From Myotis daubentonii (Eukaryota > Chordata > Mammalia > Chiroptera > Vespertilionidae): a stretch of DNA of 64,000 bases. Every line of letters begins with the position of its first letter. Position 1 is the first letter of the stretch. Below are positions 11,201 through 21,069 of the stretch, one piece after another. The notes beneath the pieces are model-generated. The model was not told the DNA's origin, did not search any database, and saw only the letters and a program-made list of their open reading frames with translations. The position numbers and the translations under genes were made by a program. The stretch spans positions 62,994,673 to 63,058,672 of the forward strand of contig NC_081861.1 of assembly GCF_963259705.1 (NCBI RefSeq), written 5' to 3'.

Positions 11201-11950
11201 GCTGACAATCAACTACGAATATTCAACATGGCCATTAAAAGTAATTCTAACCAGATGCTTCTATATTCCCGAAGAGGCGTGCATGTATTTTCTCTCCTTG
11301 AGCAATGCTATCAAGCACACCACGTCTCTAAGAGGCAGAGATGCAGAGGCAGACTGTGCACTAAGGAGGCATGTCCTCAACCACAGAAGAGCCTGCTCAC
11401 TGCTCACAGGCGCACAGTGGACGGTGGAGCTTGTCCCTTTACCTCTCCATCCATAGTCATGCGCACACACAGCCATCATCACTAGGGCCACTGTCTTTAC
11501 ACTCGCAGATGAGAGATAAATGTTTAAGAAAAACAATTTACTTTCATAGTTTTCCAGCAGTCTTACATAGACGGTTATCACTGCCTGAAGAGAGGATATA
11601 AAAAGAGCTGATCAGGGCGGTTTTCCTCTGGACATCGCTAAATTGGAATCTTTCGGTGCGCAGGCCTTTTATATGCACTGCATGGAAGTCCTCCTAGATC
11701 TCACGCACCTTTGTGTTTGAGTACACACTATCAAAACATGTCTGTTAGATCACACAGGAAAACAACAAGAACAAACACTGAGATGCCATCATTAAAAAAC
11801 ACAAGAGATGAAAAGCAAAAAGTGTTTTTGTAAAAGACAGATTTTAAAAATTTATTATTTGACGAGTTGATTATATCTACTGTGAACGTGGGGGTTGACT
11901 GTTTTGTCATTTTACTGATCTTATGATGCCTTCCAATCACTAAGGGATTC

Positions 11951-11984
11951 TTTTCTAAGATGTTATTTATAACATCTTAGAAAA
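11951..11984. repeat. Perfect 16-bp-arm palindrome
   Basis: TTTTCTAAGATGTTAT (11951-11966), two-base spacer, then the exact reverse complement (11969-11984). It could form a hairpin or cruciform. No transposon ends or target duplications recognised around it. Confidence 0.9.
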
Positions 11985-12018
11985 CTATAAAGTAAACTAG
12001 AAAGGGGTTTCTCCTTTC

Positions 12019-12043
12019 TTTTTTTTTTTTTTTTTTTTTTTTT
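12019..12043. repeat. Poly(T) tract
   Basis: About 25 consecutive T. Possibly the tail of an old reverse-strand retroelement, but no body is recognisable next to it. Confidence 0.85.
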
Positions 12044-15000
12044 GCAAATCTGTCTTAAAAAGCACTAGAAGTGTGTGATTTCCCCACTGTTTACTTTCAT
12101 AGTGAAAAGAAGGGCATTCAAAGCCTGGCAGGCAGGCACTGCTTTTTACACTTAATGAAAGGAATTTTATATGAAATGACAGTTGCAGTTAGCACCTGAA
12201 AATATTAAGTGCTACTTCTGCCTTTTAGATATACGAGGCATTTATTTGCTTCTTATGTACAACTTTCTATACAGAAGTAAACAATGTACCCCTTCCTACG
12301 AGTCCCACATCACCCCCTGCATCACCCCCTGCTGAAGGCCGGCCAGAACCATTCGAGAATGCAGTTTCCCAATAGGACTATCAAGAAGCCTTTGGATTAC
12401 CAGTAAAACACGAGTTATCTCTTTAAATAGGTTTTATAGTGATTGTTTCCCTTAAAGTTGGTTATTAGTGGAGACAAATGACAGCATTTGGATTCTGAAT
12501 ACACACCTGCAGGCCACATTTTAGGGTTAGGACCCATCAGTTACTTGGTTTGGCCTATACAGAGCCTCTTTTTGTCTGTCCTTGTTCTTTAAAGACTGGG
12601 GAAAACTTGAGAATCAATGTTAAAATATTTCTATTTGCAGAGATATATCATAGTTAGCAGCAAATAGTAATGTTGCAAAAGACCTTTTGCTATTAACAAC
12701 CTATTTTTTAGCCAGAAAGAAAATCTCAAAGCACCATCTCTAATCTAACTTCAATTTTGAGTGCTACCACTTTTCAATTAAAAGGCGTGTGGTTTTTTTT
12801 CTTCTTGAAAAACTAATCAAAATCAGTAGATTCAGCGGGACTCCCAAACCTCTCCAACACTGTCCATATTAAACCCGTGGCTAAGAGTCGGCCATGGTTT
12901 CTGGTGTGTTTTGTTTCCATATGCCTGCAGGCTCACACATGTAATTTTGTGCTTCAAGGAGTTAGCACTTCATAAAAACAGGGATGAACAGTTATAAAAC
13001 ATATACCAGTGCCCTTTGGAAGTAATTAAAAATATGGCCATTCACTGCACTCATTTCCTTTCCTTTTGGCATTGCCCTGCCTATACCCTATCTGCCGCTT
13101 CCCCTCTAACTCACAAAATACATTTTATTTCTTTTGTACTCTCCCCCAAAGAATCGTATTCTTAAACTTAAAAAAATGTGCCATGAATAATATGATTAGC
13201 CTTCAAAATATATTGATTTTTAATTGCATTAAAACTAATAAGAATAAGCTCAGGAGAATACTGTCTGCACATCACAAACTACATGGAGGCTATTCTGTCC
13301 TGAAAGTGTGTGGTTTTACTATCTTCAAAGGGGTCTCCAAAGTGAGAAGTCTAAACAATGCATTTTTATTAAATACACTGGGACATGTACTTGATGAATA
13401 CATTAAAATTTAGTTACAATTAAAATTTCAGCTCTCCTGCTGTGGATTTTTGCATTTGACATTTGTTTATCCAAATACCTTAACAAAATTGTGTCTTTCC
13501 AAATTAAACCACATGCATATATATTTCTAAAGATATAAATTAGCATGGCATTTGTTTAAATATGCCTAAATTCAAAACAATTTCCTGTATGATTTTTAAC
13601 TGAGATTGGAAGGCAACTTTAAAGATCTATCAAATGGCCTTTTTAAACATGTATGTTTGTGAATGCATGTAATATACATGCAGGCATACATGTATGTGAG
13701 CATAATTATATTTCAGTTCATTTGCTTTATATTCCTTCTTAATTTGCAATGATAATATTCTAAAGGGAAGGAAAACTTTGGGAAAAATTATGCTTATGAT
13801 AGTTGAACATGTTTGGTTGTGTGCTAGGGGCTATGATAATGTCTATATCTCAGGCTACTTGCATTATTTCAAATTTTTATTGCACCATAATGCTGTGCTT
13901 CACATGGAAAACTTTGATCTCTGACATATACAAAATGAGTCATGTTATGAAGTTCTACTAAACACTTTATCCTTAAATTTGTTTCCATACCACTGGCAAA
14001 TGGAATCCTAATTTCCTAGTACATAACGTGATTCAGAGGTTAATTGTCCAACCAGCAGTCTCGCTTCCAATTTCCAGCTATTAAAAAATTGCATAATGCT
14101 ATTTAAATAGTTCAGCTTAGAAAATGTGCTCCTATTAAGTCATCTTATAAATGATGTCATAAAGAATAACTGACAACCATGGTGGACTCATAAATAGTAA
14201 ATGAATTAGTAATAAAATCTCTACTGATATCATTTGCAATTAAAGATATAGCCTTTAATGATAATAATTTTTATACTTTTCCTTTTATTCCTTCTATGGT
14301 GAATATAATGTTATATATTTCAAGTAAAAGGATAGATCCTTTGTTTGAGTTTTGGGTTTTAATGTCAGAAATTGTCCAAAAGCTCAGATTTTCCTACATG
14401 CAATGCAAACTCAACTTGAGAAATAATTCTGAGGGTGATCAATTTGTTCCAGTTTGCCTGGGACTTTCCCAGTTTTAACACTGAGAATCCTGCGTCCAGG
14501 GAAACTCTTTGGTGCTTTGCAAAATGTGCAAGGCTGGTTACTTCAGAGGTAATACTCAAACACTTGGTCCCATTGGCTGTTTAACAATTTATGGTCTGAA
14601 CAGTTCACAAAAACAACAGGCGTTTTTTTGGTTAGAAGTAGTGTGTCTCTTTGCAAATAATAATAATAACCTTTAGAATATATTTAAACACTTATTATCA
14701 ATAACATTTATAATGTCCTGAATCCCTACTCAGTACCAAGTGCTACACTAGGCACCAATTCTTTTTGGAAACAATATTGAAAATTTTATATTAGAGATAC
14801 TTTAAAGTTCTGGTGCCCTATAAAAAGAGTTAAATCCCTCCAATTAGAATAGGAAAATGATCATTTTTCAAACTTGATTTATTATTTGTTTTTCTGTGAA
14901 TATACCTTAAAATCTCTACATTGCCACAGAGAGGAAAATGAACATAGACTCAAACTTATTTGTTGAAATGGAGTAGAAAGCATTAGGGATAGCTGCAGAG

Positions 15001-15311
15001 ATAAGCTAACTCCTTATTAATTTCTGTACATTTTTTTCTTACTACTTAACTTGTTTACTCATCAATTTTAGAAAATTCTCAAGATTATGAATGGAAAAAG
15101 TCATGTGTAACATTCTGTGTAAATAATTAAGAAAAATACTGTTTTGAGGACTGTATCAAAATACATTTGTAATCTGATCTTCAAAAAGAAAAAAAAATTA
15201 CATTTACTGTTGTTTGTTAAAGATCCTTCTGTGTTTGAGACCTTATGAGAAAACATTCTATATTTCTGAGTGTATTAATAATACAATTGAGGAGCTTTAT
15301 TTAAGTTTAGT

Positions 15312-15757
15312 TGTGGAGAGCGGCTACAGTGTTTGGACAGGTTCAAGCCTCAGACTAATGAGAGGGCACAGTCCTCTCATGGCCACGTGCAAGTCCCAGC
15401 TTGGAGTGCAGAGCCCTCCCAGCACAATTATAGCCAACAGCTGTAGTTGTAAGCTTGAACCTATGGTCTGAACACGTGGCCCCACGTGCCTGAGTGATAT
15501 GGGCTTGATAGAGTTCAGGTGCATGTGATTGAGTAGGACGGAAACCCACAAGAATGTTGTGAACATCTTGACCACGCCCTCACTTTGCCTCGTGGAATCT
15601 GGCTATAAAATAAAGATACGGCTTGTAGTCCGTGGCGCCATCTCTCCATCAGAAAGGGCAGTGTCCCACTCAGACCCAGCTTTCATTTTCTTGTCTATCT
15701 TTTCTAAATCCTTCACCGTCCCTACTCAGGGTCACCCTTGGCCGTGCTGGTGCGGCA
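15312..15757 (+). mobile_element. Probable solo LTR of an endogenous retrovirus (446 bp)
   Basis: Starts TGTGGAGAGCGGC and ends TGGTGCGGCA (TG...CA). Promoter-like GGCTATAAAATAAAG near 15601-15615 combines a TATA box and AATAAA, as in short LTRs. TTTAGT lies immediately 5' (15306-15311) and again at 15760-15765, two bases after the CA, which fits a 6-bp target duplication (usual for class II ERVs) if the true end is slightly offset. No gag/pol/env follows. Family not recognised. Confidence 0.6.
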
Positions 15758-16185
15758 TATTTAGTGTTTCTATAGTTTTACCACTATTCTTTCTCCAAAT
15801 GTGGGTGTTACTTAACACACTGATGATGATTTGACATGTTAAAAACTGTAATCAACTTACAGTGGAAGAATTATCATCACTGACAATATATCCACACACA
15901 GGTCAGAATATATCGGTTGTTAAAGTGGAAAGGGAAGGAGGAGAGATAATTACATGAACAGTAGTGCCGTTATCACATTCTTTTGAAAATACAAACTGTA
16001 ATATTCCACAAAAATATGCTCTCACAAAGGGGCTCATATCTCTAGGATCAAGTTCAACACAGTTTGGTGTTGTTACTTATATTTCTTCCATCAAATCAAT
16101 GTATGAGTTTTAACATCTGGCTGACTTAACTTGAATTATCATCAGGTAATAATAACTATAAGAGCAATGTCTTTATAAACTAAAC

Positions 16186-16407
16186 CTGTGGTCGGCAAAC
16201 TGCGGCTCACGAGCCACATGCGGCTCTTTGGCCCCTTGAGTGTGGCTCTTCCTAAGCTTTAGGAGTACCCTAATTAAGTTAATAACAATGTACCTACCTA
16301 TATAGTTTAAGTTTAAAAAATTTGGCTCTCAGAAGAAATATGGCTCTCAGAAGAAACTTTAATCATTGATATTTGGCTCTGTTGACTAAGGAGTTTGCTG
16401 ACCTCTG
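16186..16407. mobile_element. Non-autonomous hAT element (222 bp)
   Basis: Left end CTGTGGTCGGCAAACTGCGG and right end GTTTGCTGACCTCTG are imperfect inverted repeats of the hAT CAGnGGTCGGCAAAC type. It holds repeated TTTGGCTCTCAGAAGAAA words. The expected 8-bp duplication is degraded. No transposase. Confidence 0.8.
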
Positions 16408-17276
16408 ATAAACCATGAACAAATAATTCATAAAATAGGAAAATAATATTTAAAGTCTGAATTCTGCCTTGCATTCCCTAGGCAAGAGAGGGTGGGGCAT
16501 AAAAAAAGCTCTTAAATTTCTTAAAACATTCTTTTCAAAGTTGTTTGAATTTCAAAAAGTTAATCATAAGAACTAGTGACAAACAATGGATAAGACTGGA
16601 GAACGTTGAAATCAGAAAAGTGGTGATTGGGCCATCAAACAAATGATGATGTTTTAACATTTTCAGTGTTCACCTGCTTTAGTTCATTTCTTACAGATTG
16701 AAGCCAGAATGGACATAGTAATCCTCTGGTTCAAGCTCAATATAAAGTCATCCTGAATTTTCAGAAAATAATAGGAGCATTACAATAGTCATCATGCAAT
16801 TCATATTCCAGGCAATTTGCTTTCTCATTTTGCCTAGACACCTCGCACTGGTTTCTATTACTTTCCAGATTCAATTGGTGCTGTTCCTATTATGGAAGCT
16901 AGTGCACATCTAACTTTTTCATTTGGCTTGGACCCCAGTACATAAACGCATTTGCCCCATCCACACAGGACTGTTGCAAATTTTGCCCAAGGCAAATGGA
17001 AAACCAGAGGGAGACTAGTCAACTTGTAAAAACATTTTTTTTCTAAATGTGTAAATAAAGTTTTTCTAAATAGGGCCTGGGATATAGAAATAAGACTGTC
17101 TCTTTTCATCAAATTGCCAATGCTCCCTACCCCTGGTTTACTTATTTCTTTGGTGTTTATAAATGAGAGGGTTTGACGACAAGAAACTGAAAAAAGGAGA
17201 AAGAGAGAGAAAGAAAAAAATGAGAAGAGGAAAGAAGAGAAGGACCATGTATGCTTCTCTATGCACCTACATACCA

Positions 17277-17846
17277 TCCTATCTAATAAAAGAGTAATAT
17301 GCAAATTGACCATCACTCCAACACACAAGATGGCTGCCCCCATGTGGACACAAGATGGCAAGGGAGGACAGTTGGGGGCGACTGGGCCTGCAGGGGAGGG
17401 CAGTTGGGGGGGATACAGGCCTGCAGAGGAGGGAAGTTAGGGGCAATCTGGCTGGCAGGGGACGGCAGTTGGGGGCGACCAGGCTGGCAAGAGAGGGCAG
17501 TTAGGGTGACCAGGCCAGCAGAGGAGGGCAGTTGGGGGCAAGCAGGCCTGCAGGGGAGGGAAGTTAGGGGAAATTGGGCCGGCAGGGGAACGGTTAGGCA
17601 TCAATCAGGCTGGCAGGGGAGTGGTTGGGAGCCAGCAGTCCTGCATTGTGAAAGGGATGTCCAACTACCTGTTTAGGCCCGATCCCAGTGAGATCAGGCC
17701 TAAACAGGCAGTTGGACATCTCTCAAGGGGTCCCAGTTTTGAGAGGGTGCAGGCTGGGCTGAGGGACACACATCCTTCCCAGACACCTCCCCCTCCCCCC
17801 CCCCCCCCCGTGCATGAAGCATGAATTTCATAAACTGGGCCTCTAG
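17277..17846 (+). mobile_element. HeliBat-type Helitron with G-rich minisatellite
   Basis: 5' TCCTATCTAATAAAAGAG and 3' ACTGGGCCTCTAG. Host A precedes it (17276). The base after its 3' end is the first T of another Helitron, so the two lie head-to-tail with no host DNA between. A GC-rich minisatellite fills the middle and a 15-base C-rich run lies at about 17795-17810. Confidence 0.92.
17355..17640 (+). repeat. ~35-bp G-rich minisatellite
   Basis: About eight units of the form GGGCAGTTGGGGGCGACCAG followed by a GC(C/T)GGCAGGGGAG-type half. Multiple runs of three or more G on the plus strand suggest quadruplex potential. The reverse-strand Helitron at 36476-37295 carries the same unit type. 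Confidence 0.85.
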
Positions 17847-18305
17847 TCCTATATAATAAAAGCCTAATATACTGTCTGGTCATCTGTTCAATCAATCAAA
17901 GCACAATATGCTAATGATATGCTAAGGCTGCTCAACTGCTCATGTGACATGCACTCATCACCAGGGGGCAGATGACAGGTTGACCAGTCACTATGACGTG
18001 CACTGACCACCAGGGGGCAGATGCTCCAACCAGTAGGTTAGCTTGTTGCTGGGGTCCGGCCAATTGGGACTGAGCGAGAGGGGCCAGACACGCCCTGGAG
18101 CCCTCCTGCAGTCCCTCCCAGGTTGGCCAACCTCCCGCATCCCTCCCTGGCCCTGATCATGCACTTGTGGGGTCCCTCAGCCTGGCCTGCACCCTCTTGC
18201 AATCTGGGACCCCTCAGGGGATGTTGGAGAGTGGGTTTCGGTCCAATTCTGCAGGCCAGGCCAAGGGACCCCACTGCTACACGAATTCGTGCACCAGGCC
18301 TCTAG
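17847..18305 (+). mobile_element. HeliBat-type Helitron, fused to the preceding one
   Basis: 5' TCCTATATAATAAAAGCC, 3' GCACCAGGCCTCTAG before T (18306). Its body resembles the copy at 49832-50296 ('caatcaaagc', 'atgctaatgatatgctaagg', 'gggttctggccaatc'-type words). Two CTCF-like motifs lie in its left part. Confidence 0.94.
17955..18020 (+). promoter_or_regulatory. Two direct CTCF-like motifs
   Basis: CTCATCACCAGGGGGCAG (17954-17971) and TGACCACCAGGGGGCAG (18004-18020), both on the plus strand within the Helitron. The second is an excellent fit to the CTCF core. Function inferred only. Confidence 0.45.
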
Positions 18306-18439
18306 TGTACATGTAAAAATTGATAACCTTTGTATGGAATCCCAAGGTGAATAGATGAGGTTGCTCATGAATTAAGGCAACCGGCTAGAGGGCACGGCCA
18401 CATGGAGGCCTCGGGGGTCTGATATCTCAGTGCAGTGAG

Positions 18440-18590
18440 GCTAAAACACCACAGAATAAAATGTAATTGAAATGCTTATGTTTTGTGGGGAGCAAAAACA
18501 AATACATGGGGGGTAACATGGGGATAAGGACACATATGTAATAACTTAATCAATAAAAAAAATTAAAAAAAACAAAAACAAGTACACATA
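18440..18590 (+). repeat. L1 3' end with A-rich tail
   Basis: 'ggggataaggacacatatgt' then 'aataacttaatcaataaa' and an A-rich tail, which I recall as the 3' terminus of bat L1 copies. Heavily 5'-truncated. Confidence 0.5.
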
Positions 18591-18599
18591 TTTATAATT

Positions 18600-20055
18600 T
18601 AATGGTTGCCAAATACAGTTATTTAGGAAAATTACACGATGACACTTAGAATAGACATAAAATCAATAATCATCACCTTAATAAATATGTGAAACGGCTT
18701 TTTCCTAGGCTTTAAAATAATACCTTCCCATTCACCTTCTTCTAATTCAATACAAATTACAATGCACATTGTTCTAATGCCATAGGAATGTGTGGTTAGC
18801 CACAGCAATAGGCACTCTACACATATCTCCCACTTATCCTCACAAGTGAGAGACTTAAGTAGAGGGGTCATGGTGATGGATGGAGTAAGCATTATCCAAG
18901 GGCAGAACTGATATTTCAACCCAGAACACTCTCACTCCAAAGCTTTCTGCTAAAGTTATGGCTCATAATTTTTTTTTAATCTAAAGAACACTTTCTTTTC
19001 ACACATTCTGCCACAAAAACTCAATTTCTAAAACAGATGAAAATGGAGCGACTCTGTATGAGCATGAGTGTAGGTGTGGGGATAAGATTCCCATCCCATC
19101 AACAATCTTTGATACATTTTGAGGGAAATCCGGATCTAGGGTACCTTGGAGCAAACTTTGAGAAATGATTGCATCAGATGCTATAACCATAAAATTCACA
19201 TCTCACATGTAAATCTACAGTAAAAATAGGACTTGAAACGTATGTATCTCTATTACAACACATCATGCCTCACATTTTCTGCTTTTGTTTTTGTATACCT
19301 GTCTTATTTCCCTTACTGAGTGAAGAAGGATGAGTCTAATAAAAAGAAGAGTGATAAATAAGACTAAGTACACAGTCAATAGCCATATATTAAAGGTGTT
19401 TCTATAATACTGGCAGACTGTTGTTTCTCATCATCCCTTTCTGTTTCACCGCAGGTGAGACTAAGGAGGGAAATGTTAAAGATATGGACCAATTTGCTTC
19501 TAAGGATTCTTCAACTGAAACATTTTTCAGCAACAAAACCCACCTTGCCTTCCAAGGACTCAGGGCACTACTGGTGTCCATACACAGCATATTATTTTGC
19601 AAATGTAGCTTGAACAAACAGCATTTGTGGTTTCTAAATCTGGACAAGCTGAATGATGCATTAGGTATTCCTCTAAATCCTCTAACACCTTTTCAGTCCA
19701 ATTCTAATTTTTCCCTTTTAAATTCAAATGCAGAAGCAGAAATCAGCCCCCATAGTAGACAAAGATATGCCTCATAGAGGCTGCTAGTCAGGCAAAGAGA
19801 CAACGTCAGGCCGACTGATAGGCCCTTATCTTTAACTTGTCCTAGAAAAAGACTGTGACCCCTTTTAAAAGTATATTATCAGCACTCTTGACAAATAGCT
19901 ATCAATGTGTGCTAATTTCTGATTTAAATGTAACTTAGCAGTTCAGATTTTCCATAATACTATATTTTACTCTGGTGAACTTGCCTCATAACTTACCTGA
20001 AGAAAATACACTGTAAAATATTTTTACTTTCACCTTTATGGAATATATATTGCTC
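18600..20055. other. Non-coding DNA
   Basis: No element or gene recognised. Open frames of up to 118 codons (19421-19777) lack family resemblance. Confidence 0.45.
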
Positions 20056-20059
20056 CTGG

Positions 20060-20400
20060 AATGCTTTTTTCCCAGATATCTGCATGACTTACTTCCCGTA
20101 GAGCCTTAATTAGGAGTCACCAAGTCAATGAAGCTTTAACTGACTGCCCTGGTCCCAATACCAACATACCCCACTCCCTCTTCTTTGCTTTCTTTTTCCC
20201 ATGGCAGATATCACCTTCTAAAATACTTAGTAATTTTTTTAATAAAAACAACTGTTTGTCTGTTTTTCCTTACTAGTATGTAAGCTCCAGAAAATTTTAT
20301 CTGTTCTATGTACTATGGTGTCCCCAGAGCCTAGGACAGTGGCTAGCACAACAGTAGGCACTCAAGGAATTCTTGCTGAATGAGTGAATGAATGAATTTT
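20060..20400 (+). repeat. L2 LINE 3' end
   Basis: Matches the L2 3' region in order: 'ccagatatctgcatgactta', 'agtatgtaagctccag', 'gtccccagagcctaggacag', 'ggctagcacaacagtaggca' and a terminal (TGAA)n. Ancient copy. Confidence 0.75.
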
Positions 20401-20418
20401 AAAAATTAAGCTGATCGG

Positions 20419-20632
20419 CCAAACCGGTTTGGCTCAGTGGATAGAGTGTCAGCCTGCGGACTGAAAGGTCCCAGGTTTGATTCCGGTCAAGGGCATGTAC
20501 CTTGGTTGCAGGCACATCCCCCCAGTAGGAGGTGTGCAGGAGGCAGCTGATCGATGTTTCTCTCTCATCGATGTTTCTAACTCTCTATCTCTCTCCCTTC
20601 CTCTCTGTAAAAAATGAATAAAATATATTAAA
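20419..20632 (+). repeat. VES SINE with perfect 18-bp TSD
   Basis: A canonical copy with intact head (GGTTTGGCTCAGTGG), 'gattccggtcaagggcatg', two CATCGATGTTTCT motifs and an A-rich tail. The direct repeat AAAAATTAAGCTGATCGG occurs unchanged at 20401-20418 and 20633-20650, so it is probably young. Confidence 0.96.
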
Positions 20633-20850
20633 AAAAATTAAGCTGATCGGTTGAGTAATTACCCTTTATTCTATTCTATTCTTCAAATCCCAATCATGCT
20701 GATTCTTTGGTGGCAATTTTGTCTCTTTGCAAATTCAGAGTGAGAACATGTAGGAGCGGATCAGGTGGAGCAGGAGAGTGCAGATATCTCTAAATTTCTC
20801 ACTGGCATTCTTTAGGGATAAAAAAGCAGCTTTGCTTTCCTTTTCTTTTC

Positions 20851-21064
20851 TTAAAAATATGATTTTATTGATTTTTAGAGAGAGCGGAAGGGAGAGGGAT
20901 AGAGAGAAACACCAATGACAGAGAAACATTATCCATCTGCTGCCACCTGCACGCCCCCACAGGGGGTCAAGCCTGCAACCTGGGCATGTGTCCTGACCAG
21001 GAATTGAACCGGGGACCTCTTGGTTCATGGGTTGATGCTCAACAGCCGAGCCACACCAGCTGGG
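20851..21064 (-). repeat. VES SINE
   Basis: Reverse orientation: A-tail complement, 'attgatttttagagagag', 'gaccaggaattgaaccgggg', and head complement 'gagccacaccagctggg'. CT-rich near-repeats flank both sides. Confidence 0.93.
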
Positions 21065-21069
21065 ATTTC

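Larger units (their letters stand above)
8280..15305. other. 7-kb stretch poor in recognisable repeats
   Basis: Apart from a T-tract and a palindrome noted separately, I recognise no transposons here, in contrast to the rest of the window. Open frames are short and patternless. Low repeat density with AT-rich blocks (TAATTA-type words near 10650-10700 and 13000-14300) would fit conserved non-coding or regulatory DNA, but that needs alignment. An exon-like segment at 10167-10244 is discussed under findings. Confidence 0.4.

Noticed and set aside
11055..11456. 133-codon open frame with cysteines
   Set aside because: No known family, no splice or promoter support; overlapping frames of similar length occur on the other strand.
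11591..11604. TATA-like GGATATAAAAAGAGC as a promoter
   Set aside because: TATA-like words are frequent in AT-rich DNA, and no downstream gene or initiator could be identified.
17299..17676. 125-codon glycine-rich open frame
   Set aside because: Entirely inside the Helitron minisatellite; open because of G-rich repeats, not selection.
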